Shown piece after piece: positions 8,899 through 16,575 of a DNA stretch of 54,024 nucleotides. The stretch spans positions 1 through 54,024 of the forward strand of contig JAFQBT010000004.1 in the NCBI GenBank assembly GCA_017399625.1. Direction: 5' to 3'. This stretch comes from Oscillospiraceae bacterium. Lineage in GTDB: Bacteria; Bacillota; Clostridia; Oscillospirales; Ruminococcaceae. The stretch's first letter is position 1, and each line of letters begins with the position of its first letter. The notes under the pieces are model-generated. The model searched no databases. It worked only from the letters and a program-made list of their open reading frames with translations, and was not told the DNA's origin. The position numbers and the translations under genes are program-made.

Positions 8899-9379
8899 AT
8901 GCTTTGAATTCGATTTTTACGTTGTTTTCCCGGTTGTTTTTGTGACCTTCATCCCGGGCGGTGATTTTTCCGCCCATTTTTTGATAAAAGCCGAGGGCTT
9001 TTTCGTTTTGCGGATGGCAGCCGAGATAGAATCCTTCGATTCCGTTTTTCTTGCAGAAGGAGCGGATGAAGGCGAAGGCGGCTTTGCCGATTCCTTTTCC
9101 GCGGAATCCGGAAAGAAGATAGAGGGACTGGACATAGAGAGGGTTCTTCTTCTGGAGAATCAGGTAGCCGGCTTTTTCACCGTTTTCGGTGATGAAAAAG
9201 ACGAGGTATTCATCGGAATTTATCCAGGAAAGGTTCCGGGCATCGTGGGATTCAAAATCGAAATTATCGATGAGTTCGTCCGGATAGATTCCGCGGTAGG
9301 TGGTTGCCCAGACTTTTTGGCGGAATTCGGAAAGAAGATGGGCTTCCTCCGGTTTTGCGGGAACAAAGGCGGTGCTCAT
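8897..9379 (-). CDS. GNAT family N-acetyltransferase
   Basis: A 160-residue acetyltransferase of the GNAT superfamily. The acetyl-CoA binding signature FRGKGIGKAAFAFI (near residue 94) and a late NEKALGFYQKMGG segment are clear. The family moves an acetyl group from acetyl-CoA to an amine; the acceptor here is unknown. Its start overlaps the stop of the TIGR03915-type gene by four bases, so it is the third gene of the DNA-repair radical SAM operon and would share its control. Whether it takes part in nucleic-acid modification is inference from the operon alone. Confidence 0.88.
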   Translation of the reverse strand: MSTAFVPAKPEEAHLLSEFRQKVWATTYRGIYPDELIDNFDFESHDARNLSWINSDEYLVFFITENGEKAGYLILQKKNPLYVQSLYLLSGFRGKGIGKAAFAFIRSFCKKNGIEGFYLGCHPQNEKALGFYQKMGGKITARDEGHKNNRENNVKIEFKA

Positions 9380-10221
9380 GGGTTTTCTCCTTTCAGAAGG
9401 TTGTGGCTTTGGCGAAGATCCGCGGCAATCTGGGCGGAAGTTCCGAAGGAAAGTTTTGGAACAAAGGAGCTTTCCAGCTCCTCCTGCACCTCCGGAAGAT
9501 ACTGCCAGAAGCGTTTTGGCATATGGCTGCGGCGGCAGGTCGGGTTATAGCGGCTTGCGATGGCGATGCGGCGGTAATAGGTTTTCCAGAGGTCGGAATA
9601 AAAGCAGTCCTCCGTTTCCGGAAGTTCGAGATTTTCCACGGGGATTATGGCGGTTTTGCCGGAAGTATGAATCAGGGCGGCGCCGTGCTCGGCATCGAAA
9701 ATCATGAAATGCTCATTTTTTATCCGGGCGCAGAAAAAGGATTTTATCAGCGGAAGGACGAAATGTTTCGGATGAATGACCGCAACGAGAGCGCCGTTTG
9801 AATCGGAAAAACGGGTGAACTGGCGGAAGCGTTCCGCTTCGTTATTGACGGCAACACACATTTTATAGATTCGGTTAACTTCCTCGTCGCCGATTTTTCC
9901 GCCGGTTGTTTTTCCTTCGGAAAAAGCCTTTCGGATAAAGCGGAGGATGGCGTTTTCCTTGCCTTCGCCATCAAAAAGAAAAGCCCTTTTTACCATTCTG
10001 AGCACCGTTTCGCCGAGCTTTTTTTCGATTCCGGTTTCGACGCGCCTTGCGTGCTCAAGGTTCGTTTCAACGTAATGGATTTTGAGCAGCGAAGGTTCCA
10101 TATCGTCGGCGATGACGATATCCGCAGGTACCGTTTTCATCGAAAAGGAATCGAAAACCGCGGAAAGAAAGCCGTTGAAGCTTCCATCATAGGAAAAAAT
10201 CAGAATTCCCCGGTCAGGCAT
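9376..10221 (-). CDS. TIGR03915 family (DUF4130-like) putative DNA metabolism protein
   Basis: This 281-residue protein has the family opening IFSYDGSFNGFLSAVFDSF and a second half with the typical SDLWKTYYRRIAIASRYN block. TIGR03915 proteins are known to occur next to the radical SAM protein of TIGR03916, as here, where the two genes overlap by 22 bases. The biochemical role is not established; a role in DNA repair or base modification is the usual assumption. No transmembrane segment is seen. Overlap at both ends indicates tight translational coupling within the three-gene operon. Confidence 0.85.
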   Translation of the reverse strand: MPDRGILIFSYDGSFNGFLSAVFDSFSMKTVPADIVIADDMEPSLLKIHYVETNLEHARRVETGIEKKLGETVLRMVKRAFLFDGEGKENAILRFIRKAFSEGKTTGGKIGDEEVNRIYKMCVAVNNEAERFRQFTRFSDSNGALVAVIHPKHFVLPLIKSFFCARIKNEHFMIFDAEHGAALIHTSGKTAIIPVENLELPETEDCFYSDLWKTYYRRIAIASRYNPTCRRSHMPKRFWQYLPEVQEELESSFVPKLSFGTSAQIAADLRQSHNLLKGENP

Positions 10222-11504
10222 TCCATCACATCCTCTCCGGTGAGCACGGGTTGGAAAAGGGAGAGCTGTTCCATTCCGTAATCGGTGAATCCGCCCATGC
10301 GGTTCGGCGAAGTTATTGCCCAGAGCATGGATTCGGTTGTTTCGGGGATCCGCTGCAGGGTTTTTCCGCAGCAGGTTATAAAGAATTTTGCGCGCTTGAG
10401 CACGATTCCGAGGCGCTTGAGAGCATCAAAATCCAGCCTTTGGCTCCGGCGAGCACGGATTATCCGCTTTGCGCCTTTTACTCCGATTCCCGGGACCCGC
10501 AGGAGCATTTCGTAATCCGCGGTGTTCACTTCCACCGGAAATTCATCGAGATGGCTTACCGCCCATGAGCATTTGGGGTCAACTTCCGGATGGAGCATGG
10601 GCTTTTTCGGGTCGATTATTTCGCTTGCCTCGAAGCCATAGAACCGGAGAAGCCAGTCCGCCTGGTAAAGCCGGTGCTCACGCAGAAGGGGAGGACGGGT
10701 ATCAAGGCTTGGGAGGAGTGCATCCTCCTGCAGAGGAACGTATGCGGAATAATAGACGCGCTTGAGCCCGTATTTCTGATAGAGCTTTTCGGTGAGATGG
10801 AGGATATGATAATCCGTTTCCGGCGAAGCGCCGACAATCATCTGGGTGCTCTGTCCGGCGGGAACGAATTTTGGGGTGTGGCGGTATTTCGTAAGATCCT
10901 CGCGGTTTTCGAGGATCCCGGTTTTTATAAGACCCATGGGTTCGAGGATATTGTGCTTTGTTTTATCCGGGGCAAGGCTGAGAAGGGATTTTTCGGAGGG
11001 GAGTTCGATGTTGACGCTGACTCTGTCGGCAAGAAGGCCGAGCCTTTGGGTGAGCACAGGGTCTGCGCCGGGAATTGCCTTTGCATGGATATAGCCGGCA
11101 AAACCGTATTCCTCACGGAGAATGCGGAGAGCTTCGATCATGCGTTCCATGGTCCAGTCAGGCGTTCCCACCACCGCGGAGGAAAGGAAAAGTCCTTCGA
11201 TATAGTTGCGGCGGTAAAATTCGATTGTGAGATCCGCAAGCTCCCTTGGGGTAAAGGTTGCCCTTGGGAAATCGTTGCTCCGGCGGCTTATGCAATATTT
11301 GCAGTCATAGACGCAGGCGTTGGACATGAGAACCTTGAGGAGGCTTATGCATCTTCCGTCGGCGGTGAAGGAATGGCAGCAGCCGGAAGGTGTTGCTGCG
11401 CCGATGAAGCCTTCGTCGCTTGTGCGGCCGTTTCCGCTTGAGGAACAGGAAGCATCGTATTTTGCGGCTTCCGCAAGGATAGAAAGTTTCTGCATTATGT
11501 CCAT
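10200..11504 (-). CDS. Putative DNA modification/repair radical SAM protein (TIGR03916)
   Basis: A 434-residue radical SAM enzyme. The cluster motif CVYDCKYC (CxxxCxxC) sits near residue 64, preceded by a Cys-rich CCHSFTADGRC segment. Near the C-terminus, EMLLRVPGIGVKGAKRI is a helix-hairpin-helix motif for DNA binding, followed by a CCGK pair. This arrangement matches TIGR03916 proteins, proposed to repair or modify DNA by radical chemistry; the substrate is unknown. It leads a three-gene operon. A TTGACA-N17-TAGAAT promoter and a LexA-type box (11520-11533) lie just upstream, which suggests SOS control and supports a DNA-damage role. Confidence 0.88.
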   Translation of the reverse strand: MDIMQKLSILAEAAKYDASCSSSGNGRTSDEGFIGAATPSGCCHSFTADGRCISLLKVLMSNACVYDCKYCISRRSNDFPRATFTPRELADLTIEFYRRNYIEGLFLSSAVVGTPDWTMERMIEALRILREEYGFAGYIHAKAIPGADPVLTQRLGLLADRVSVNIELPSEKSLLSLAPDKTKHNILEPMGLIKTGILENREDLTKYRHTPKFVPAGQSTQMIVGASPETDYHILHLTEKLYQKYGLKRVYYSAYVPLQEDALLPSLDTRPPLLREHRLYQADWLLRFYGFEASEIIDPKKPMLHPEVDPKCSWAVSHLDEFPVEVNTADYEMLLRVPGIGVKGAKRIIRARRSQRLDFDALKRLGIVLKRAKFFITCCGKTLQRIPETTESMLWAITSPNRMGGFTDYGMEQLSLFQPVLTGEDVMECLTGEF

Positions 11505-11519
11505 AGCTGCGCCCCTTTC

Positions 11520-11533
11520 CGAACAAATGTTCT
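11520..11533. promoter_or_regulatory. LexA (SOS) box in the leader of the radical SAM operon
   Basis: CGAACAAATGTTCT matches the Gram-positive SOS box CGAACnnnnGTTYG at all but the last base. It lies between the -10 (11551-11546) and the start codon at 11504, where a bound repressor would block elongation or initiation. Confidence 0.6.
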
Positions 11534-11545
11534 TTTATAGATTAT

Positions 11546-11574
11546 ATTCTATTACTTTTTACAGAGCGTGTCAA
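11546..11574 (-). promoter_or_regulatory. Sigma-A promoter of the radical SAM operon
   Basis: Leftward TTGACA (11574-11569), 17-bp spacer, TAGAAT (11551-11546). Consensus -35; the LexA-type box is immediately downstream. Confidence 0.65.
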
Positions 11575-11608
11575 GGACAAAAATGCACCAATTTAAAACG
11601 GCGGTTTG

Positions 11609-11680
11609 CGGAGGAACACCTCATCCGTCTTTTTTTGCAACTTGCTGCAAAAAAAGACACCTTCCCCTCAAGGGGAAGGC
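11609..11680. repeat. Interspersed hairpin-cassette repeat (also terminator of the repressor gene)
   Basis: Arm ACACCTCATCCGTC, variable hairpin TTTTGCAACTTGCTGCAAAA, then CACCTTCCCCTCAAGGGGAAGG. Read leftward, the GCCTTCCCC-TTGA-GGGGAAGG stem followed by a T-run can end the repressor transcript that stops at 11690. It shares its arms with 15324-15385 and, inverted, with 44478-44540. Confidence 0.75.
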
Positions 11681-11689
11681 TTTTTGGAA

Positions 11690-12313
11690 TCAGTATTTCT
11701 GGCGGCATTCGACAACTTTTCCGAAGATGCGGACGGGGATTTTTTCGACTTCCTCCCGGGAATAGAAAATCGGTTCGAAGGCGGGGTTGAAGGGCTGGAG
11801 AAGGATTCCGCTGCTCTGGAACTGGACCTTTTTTACGGTGGCTTCGGAGCCATCGATCATAACGACGGCGACTTCGCCGTGCTCAACGGTGCTCTGGACC
11901 CGGACGATTACGACATCGCCGTCATACATCCGGGGTTCCATGCTGTTTCCCTGAATCTTGAGGGCGACATAATCGCCGGAAGCGGCCATTTCGGAGGAGA
12001 TTTCCTCGTAATCAAGGATGTTTTCAACGGCGGTTATGGGGATTCCGGCGGCGACTTTTCCGAGGACGGGGATTTTTATTCCCACGACGGAGCCGCGGTT
12101 TTCGTCCACTGCGTCCTCCCTTCCGAGGAGGGTATTCATATTCACGCAGAAAAAATTTGCGATTTTTTCGAGGGTTTCAAAATCCGGTTCCCGCTGTCCG
12201 CGCTCGTACATTCCGACGGTGCTTGGGGCAACGCCGAGCTTTGCGGCAAGTTCGCTTTGGGTAAGCTTGTTATCCTTGCGAAGGTTTTTGAAGACGGTGC
12301 TGAATTCGGGCAT
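11690..12313 (-). CDS. Phage repressor, XRE helix-turn-helix fused to S24 (LexA-like) peptidase
   Basis: A 207-residue CI-type repressor. Residues 5-62 form an XRE helix-turn-helix (KLTQSELAAKLGVAPSTVGM). The C-terminal half is a LexA-type self-cleaving domain: Ala-Gly cleavage site at KVAAGIP (A89-G90), Ser124 in GNSMEP and Lys161 in EATVKKV. Such proteins are inactivated by RecA after DNA damage. The ATG at 12313 is chosen over longer readings because AAAGGAGT precedes it and the promoter lies inside any longer form. It is divergent from the phage structural genes, and palindromic sites in both promoters indicate self-control and control of those genes. Confidence 0.9.
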   Translation of the reverse strand: MPEFSTVFKNLRKDNKLTQSELAAKLGVAPSTVGMYERGQREPDFETLEKIANFFCVNMNTLLGREDAVDENRGSVVGIKIPVLGKVAAGIPITAVENILDYEEISSEMAASGDYVALKIQGNSMEPRMYDGDVVIVRVQSTVEHGEVAVVMIDGSEATVKKVQFQSSGILLQPFNPAFEPIFYSREEVEKIPVRIFGKVVECRQKY

Positions 12314-12344
12314 TCTGAAAACTCCTTTTTGTGATGATGTCATC

Positions 12345-12375
12345 ATTATAATACCACAGTTTGTGAAAATGTCAA
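12345..12375 (-). promoter_or_regulatory. Repressor promoter with an operator in its spacer
   Basis: Leftward TTGACA (12375-12370), then TATTAT (12353-12348, 16-bp spacer) or TATAAT (12350-12345, 19-bp spacer). The half-matching operator CCACAGTTTGTGA at 12354-12366 fills the spacer, which suggests autoregulation. Confidence 0.6.
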
Positions 12376-12395
12376 GCTGTTGGTGCGAAAAAATC

Positions 12396-12408
12396 ACACA
12401 AATTGTGT
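12396..12408. promoter_or_regulatory. Phage operator, site 2
   Basis: ACACAAATTGTGT, a 13-bp palindrome touching the -35 of the rightward phage promoter. Related sites: 12354-12366, 12444-12456 and 12666-12678. Confidence 0.65.
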
Positions 12409-12436
12409 TGACAAATTCCGGAAGCTGTGGTATATT
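12408..12436 (+). promoter_or_regulatory. Rightward promoter of the phage structural operon
   Basis: TTGACA (12408-12413), exactly 17-bp spacer, TATATT (12431-12436): a near-consensus sigma-A promoter. It reads into a 300-base leader and then the terminase genes. Palindromes 2 and 3 bracket it. Confidence 0.75.
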
Positions 12437-12443
12437 ACGTTCA

Positions 12444-12456
12444 GCACGAAACGTGT
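12444..12456. promoter_or_regulatory. Phage operator, site 3
   Basis: GCACGAAACGTGT, the same 13-base dyad with changed centre, placed over the expected transcription start of the rightward promoter. Confidence 0.6.
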
Positions 12457-12663
12457 TGTTTGTTTTTTGCTTTTTCCGGGAAGGAAACCGGGCAGTTTTT
12501 TTGATTTTGTGCCGCAGGATTTTTTTTCTTTCCGGAAGGGCGGATACGGATGCATTTTACGGAAAAAGGACTCCGCCGGAAGGGATTCCGGGGTTTTCAG
12601 GCAGGAGCAGCTTTTGCTCAATATTATGGGAGCATTTTTTGGAGAGGTATCCATAAGAACAAA

Positions 12664-12680
12664 TAACACGAATCGTGTTA
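12664..12680. promoter_or_regulatory. Phage operator, site 4 (leader)
   Basis: TAACACGAATCGTGTTA, a perfect 17-bp palindrome around a central A. It is the longest of the four related sites and lies 90 bases before terS, so it may act as a transcriptional roadblock. Confidence 0.65.
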
Positions 12681-12753
12681 ATAATGCGGAAGCGGAAACG
12701 GGAAGTGGTTATTCCGGAAAAAGAAATTCAGAAGGAACGGAGGCGGAAAAATT

Positions 12754-13203
12754 TTGGCGCTTGAGGGAAAGATGGAAAGATTCTGCGAGGAATACATAGT
12801 CGATTATAACCCCATGAGAGCGGCGGTCCGGGCTGGTTATGCAACATCCAGCGCAAGGGCATACAGCTATTCGCTTCTCAAAAAGGAAAAGGTGATCCAG
12901 AGAATCTGCGAGCTTCAGGAGGAATATATCCGCAAGGGGCTTTTGGACAACAAAAACAGGGTCATCAGGGAGCTTTGGGAGATGTACGAAAGGGCGGTGC
13001 AGGCAAAGCCGGTTACGGTATGGGACAAGGAAATCAAGGAATACGTCGAAACAGGGGAATATCAGTTCGACGACAAAATCGCCATGAAATGCCTTGAATT
13101 CATTGCGAAGATCGGTGGGATGCTTTCGGAAAAGGAGAACGAAAAGACCCAGAAAAAGGACAGCTTTGAGATTATTGTAAAGGTGGATTCGGATGAGGAC
13201 TGA
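12754..13203 (+). CDS. terS: Phage terminase small subunit
   Basis: A 149-residue protein of the Terminase_2 type. The N-terminal DNA-recognition helices NPMRAAVRAGYATSSARAYS (residues 20-39) are typical, followed by coiled oligomerisation helices and a charged tail. It recognises DNA and hands it to the large subunit for packaging. Start is a TTG preceded by GGAGGCGG; TTG starts recur in this cluster. It overlaps the large subunit by 11 bases. It is the first gene behind the repressed promoter, unusual in a complete temperate phage, where early genes would come first. Confidence 0.87.
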   Translation: MALEGKMERFCEEYIVDYNPMRAAVRAGYATSSARAYSYSLLKKEKVIQRICELQEEYIRKGLLDNKNRVIRELWEMYERAVQAKPVTVWDKEIKEYVETGEYQFDDKIAMKCLEFIAKIGGMLSEKENEKTQKKDSFEIIVKVDSDED

Positions 13204-14524
13204 GATAAAACTTTTTCCGAAGCAGATGGAATTTCTTGAATCCACCGGAAAGGCGGACGAGGTTCTTTACGGAGGAGCAGCCGGAGGCGGAAAAAGCTAT
13301 GGGCAGCTTTGCGACGCGCTTATCTACGCGATGAAATATCCGAAGAGCAAGCAGCTTATTTTGCGGCGAACCTTGCCGGAACTTGAAAAAAGCCTTGTTC
13401 GCGTTTCGCTTGAACTATTTCCGAAGGAGATTTATAAGTATTCCGAATCGAAGCACACGGGAGTTTTTGCAAACGATTCGGTGATCGATTTCGGTTACTG
13501 CGACAGCGAAACGGACATTTACCGCTATCAGTCGGCGGAATATGACGTTATCCGGTTCGACGAGCTGACCCATTTTACGGAGCAGATGTATCTTTACCTT
13601 ATGAGCAGGCTCAGGGGTACTTTGGATTTTCCGAGGGCGATGAAAAGTTCCACAAATCCGGGAGGCATAGGGCATTCATGGGTGAAATCGAGATTTATCG
13701 ACATCGGCGAGCCGGGGAAAATCCACAGAATCGGCGGCGGAACGCGGCTTTTTATTCCGGCGACGGTTTTTGAAAACAGGGCGCTTATGAAAAATGACCC
13801 GGGATATGTCCGAAGGCTCCGGAATCTTTCCGAAAAGGACAAAAGGCAGCTTCTGGACGGGGATTGGGACACCAACGAAGGGCAGTATTTTTCCGAATGG
13901 AGAAGGGAACTTCACGTTTGCGAGCCTTTTCCGGTTCCGAAGGACTGGCGGAGATACTTCGTCATGGACTATGGGCTTGATATGCTTGCGGGATACTGGA
14001 TTGCGGTGGACGGATTCGGAAACGCATACGTTTACCGGGAAATTTACCAAAGCGGGCTTATTATCAGCGAGGCGGCAAAGACGATTCTTGAAGCGCAGGG
14101 AAGCGACGTTCCGGAAATTTATATTGCGCCGCCGGATATGTGGAACAGAAGGCAGGATACGGGCAAAAGCGTTGCGGAGCTTTTTCTGGATTACGAAATT
14201 TTGCTTTTTCGGGCGAGCAACGACAGAGTTCAGGGTTGGTACTGCCTTAAGGAATGGCTCCATCCGCGGATCGATGAATTCGGCGAAAGGAAGCCGAAAC
14301 TCCGGATTTTTGCAAACTGCACGGAGGTTATCCGGACCCTTCCGGCGCTTTGTTTTGACAGCAGAAATCCGAACGACGTTGGCGACAGGGTCCATGAATA
14401 TACCCATGCGGCGGATGCGCTTCGGTATTGGGCTTCCGCAAGGCCCCTCGGCGGAGAAATTCCCGAAGAGGAGGAAGAAAATTTTGATTCGGAAATCGGG
14501 AATTTTCTGGGATACGGAAACTGA
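13193..14524 (+). CDS. terL: Phage terminase large subunit
   Basis: A 443-residue packaging motor. ATPase parts: Walker A GGAAGGGKS (27-35) and Walker B YDVIRFDELTHF with Asp-Glu at 123-124. The C-terminal RNase H-like nuclease shows acidic motifs YFVMDYGLD and HAADALRYW. All key residues are present, so it should be able to cut and pump DNA. Terminases with this layout are used by headful-packaging phages and by some gene transfer agents, but the packaging mode cannot be read here. It follows terS with overlap; a short repeat-like hairpin separates it from the next gene. Confidence 0.92.
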   Translation: MRTEIKLFPKQMEFLESTGKADEVLYGGAAGGGKSYGQLCDALIYAMKYPKSKQLILRRTLPELEKSLVRVSLELFPKEIYKYSESKHTGVFANDSVIDFGYCDSETDIYRYQSAEYDVIRFDELTHFTEQMYLYLMSRLRGTLDFPRAMKSSTNPGGIGHSWVKSRFIDIGEPGKIHRIGGGTRLFIPATVFENRALMKNDPGYVRRLRNLSEKDKRQLLDGDWDTNEGQYFSEWRRELHVCEPFPVPKDWRRYFVMDYGLDMLAGYWIAVDGFGNAYVYREIYQSGLIISEAAKTILEAQGSDVPEIYIAPPDMWNRRQDTGKSVAELFLDYEILLFRASNDRVQGWYCLKEWLHPRIDEFGERKPKLRIFANCTEVIRTLPALCFDSRNPNDVGDRVHEYTHAADALRYWASARPLGGEIPEEEEENFDSEIGNFLGYGN

Positions 14525-14528
14525 CGGG

Positions 14529-14570
14529 AGCAACGGTTCCACTCCCTTCAAAAGAGGGAGGCATTTTTTA
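14529..14570. repeat. Degenerate hairpin repeat between phage genes
   Basis: CTCCCTTCAAAAGAGGGAG followed by GCATTTTTT. It resembles the core of the host's interspersed repeats and could partly terminate or stabilise the terminase message. Confidence 0.45.
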
Positions 14571-14586
14571 AAGAAAGGAAGAAGAA

Positions 14587-15309
14587 ATGAAAAGAGAAAA
14601 AGAAGACGAACTTTTTTTGAAGGAGCTTCTTGGGGAAAATCCGGCAGAGATTTCCGAAGAGGAGCAGGAAGAGGTTTTTCCGAAGGAGGCTGTTCTTGAA
14701 TTTGCAAACGCCATCGGCAAAGAGCCGGAGGAGGTTTTTGCGATTCTTGAAAAGGGCAGCAAGCCGGAGGAAAAAACCGGAAACGGAGATTCGGAGGTTT
14801 TTGAAAAACTTGCGGAGATCCGCGGAATTTCGAAAGAGGAGATGAAAAACGAGATTCTCTGGGCGCTTGAAAAAGCGGAAACCGAAAAGGCGATTCGGGA
14901 GATCCTTGAGGATAATCCCGGAATGAACAGGGAAACCGCAAAGGAACTTGCGAATTTTCGCAAAAAGGAGAAAGCGGTAAAAAAAGATGAACCGAAGGAC
15001 AGAAGCAGGGAGATGCTTTCTGAACTTGATGAGTTCATCGGAAAACATTCCGGAGAGGCGCTGGTCACTCTTGCGAACAGCGTTATTGAGGAATGGGAAG
15101 GCGGGATTCCTCTTGAGACCGCGTTTGAAAAATATATGGCGGTTCTTGAAAAGGAGCGCCTTTTTGCGGAACTTGAAAATTTGAAAAACGAAAAAGCAAA
15201 GGAAGAACAGAAAAGCTATGCAAAGGAATTCGGACCCGGAAGCGCAAATTCCGCCGCAGGGGTTATCGGAATCGACGAATTTGTTGCGGGGCTTTTCAGG
15301 GAATATTGA
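14587..15309 (+). CDS. Acidic helical phage protein, candidate scaffolding protein
   Basis: No family is recognised with confidence. This 240-residue protein is rich in Glu and Lys, almost wholly helical by composition, with coiled-coil-like stretches (for example ELENLKNEKAKEEQK). It ends with a small hydrophobic GVIGIDEFVAGLF segment. Position between the large terminase and the major capsid protein, plus this composition, fits a capsid scaffold. A protease is not visible nearby, so a scaffold of P22/T7 type that leaves intact is the likely model. This is inference from gene order and composition. Confidence 0.6.
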   Translation: MKREKEDELFLKELLGENPAEISEEEQEEVFPKEAVLEFANAIGKEPEEVFAILEKGSKPEEKTGNGDSEVFEKLAEIRGISKEEMKNEILWALEKAETEKAIREILEDNPGMNRETAKELANFRKKEKAVKKDEPKDRSREMLSELDEFIGKHSGEALVTLANSVIEEWEGGIPLETAFEKYMAVLEKERLFAELENLKNEKAKEEQKSYAKEFGPGSANSAAGVIGIDEFVAGLFREY

Positions 15310-15312
15310 TAG

Positions 15313-15385
15313 GCAGACGCCGCTTTGCGGCTACACCTCATCCGTCACGGCTTACGCCGTGCCACCTTCCCCTCAAGGGGAAGGC
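15313..15385. repeat. Host interspersed hairpin-cassette repeat inside the phage operon
   Basis: Small hairpin GCCGCTTTGCGGC, arm ACACCTCATCCGTC, variable hairpin ACGGCTTACGCCGT, then CCACCTTCCCCTCAAGGGGA. The arms match the repeat at 11609-11680. It fills almost the whole gap between the scaffold and capsid genes. Confidence 0.75.
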
Positions 15386-15411
15386 TATATTGAAAGGAGA
15401 ATTTTATTAAT

Positions 15412-16491
15412 ATGGCAATTAATCTTGCAAGCAAATACGCAAAGGAACTTGCGCAGGCATTCAGTCAGAAATCTTATGTTGACGGCATCGCCTGCAAGGA
15501 CTATGAATTTACCGGTGTTAAAAACCTTAAGGTTTACACCGCAGTTTCTCAGGAACTGAACGATTACAAACGCAGCGGCACCAACCGTTATGGCGAACCC
15601 AAGGAGGCACAGGATACCGTTCAGGATATGGTTGTTGAAAGAGACCGCTCTTTCTCCATCACCGTCGATAAAGGCAACAACGCCGAACAGATGGGCGCAA
15701 AGGAAGCTTCCAAAATCCTCAATATTGAGATGAGCGAACAGGCAATTCCCGAAATGGATAAATATGCCCTTCGCAAATTCATCGATTATGCAGGCACCGT
15801 TGAACCCATTGCGGAAGCACCCACCGAGGACACCATTGTTAAGATGATTTCCGACGGCATGGTTAAAATGGGCAACAAAAAAGTTCCCGCCGAGGGCAGA
15901 TATATCTTCATCGGCTGGAGCTGGTTCGGAATGCTCCGCCTTTCCAAACAGTTCATCGGCGTTGAGGCTCTTGCGAAGGAGGCTCTTGTTAAAGGCGCAG
16001 TGGGCACTTTTATGGGCGCACAGGTCGTCACCGTTCCTGATGATTACCTTATGAAAGGCGAGAACAAGGCATATTTCCTCATCGTTTACAAAAACTCCGT
16101 TCTTCAGCCGAAGAAAGTTCAGGATTATTTTGTAAAAGAGAACCCTGCGGGCATCAACGGCGCCCTTATCGAAGGCAGATTTATCTATGACGCATTCGTA
16201 ATCGGCGCAAAATGCGACGGTGTTTATGCGGCTGTTGAGGGCGATAAGGTTCAGGATGAACCCGCTTTCAGCCTTTCCGGAAACAGCCTTGTTGTAACTT
16301 CCGCCGGTGCAAACAAAATCCGCGTTACCACCGACGGCACCGACCCCAGATTCAGCGATACTGCGGCGGTTACCACCAGCGGCGGAAGCGTTGCTCTTGC
16401 CGCAGGAACTTATACTGCGAAGGCTGTTGCATTCAGCGACGAACTTTTCACTTCCGCTGTTGCGGTTGATGAGGAAAGAACCATCGCCTGA
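15412..16491 (+). CDS. Major capsid protein with C-terminal chitobiase-like Ig domain
   Basis: A 359-residue protein placed as capsid by position after terminase and scaffold, size, and codon choice. Unlike its neighbours it favours CCC, GGC and CGC and avoids CCG and GGA, as do the feoB, ClpE and M42 genes here, a sign of very high expression. Residues about 280-359 form a separate beta domain with the KIRVTTDGTDPRFS and GTYTAKAVAF strands of CHB_HEX_C/FN3_7 domains, probably displayed on the shell surface. The N-terminal 275 residues would be the shell fold; HK97-type is assumed from phage biology, not seen directly. Confidence 0.75.
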   Translation: MAINLASKYAKELAQAFSQKSYVDGIACKDYEFTGVKNLKVYTAVSQELNDYKRSGTNRYGEPKEAQDTVQDMVVERDRSFSITVDKGNNAEQMGAKEASKILNIEMSEQAIPEMDKYALRKFIDYAGTVEPIAEAPTEDTIVKMISDGMVKMGNKKVPAEGRYIFIGWSWFGMLRLSKQFIGVEALAKEALVKGAVGTFMGAQVVTVPDDYLMKGENKAYFLIVYKNSVLQPKKVQDYFVKENPAGINGALIEGRFIYDAFVIGAKCDGVYAAVEGDKVQDEPAFSLSGNSLVVTSAGANKIRVTTDGTDPRFSDTAAVTTSGGSVALAAGTYTAKAVAFSDELFTSAVAVDEERTIA

Positions 16492-16575
16492 CGGTTTCTT
16501 TAAAAATCGGATAGCTGCGGCGGGATTTTTCCGCCGCGGTTTTCCGCAGTTTTTTGACGGAAGGAGAAAAATTTT

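Larger units (their letters stand above)
12437..12753 (+). other. Untranslated leader of the phage operon
   Basis: About 317 bases between the rightward promoter and terS hold no convincing gene. Visible are a small hairpin GAGCAGCTTTTGCTC (12605-12619), followed by a GGGAGC-T6 stretch that could pause polymerase, and operator site 4 at 12664-12680. Short readable frames here lack ribosome sites or family resemblance. Confidence 0.5.

Noticed and set aside
12380..12799. Frame through the phage leader as an extra gene, perhaps from ATG at 12626
   Set aside because: No ribosome site, it crosses operators and terS, and the predicted peptide has no recognisable feature.
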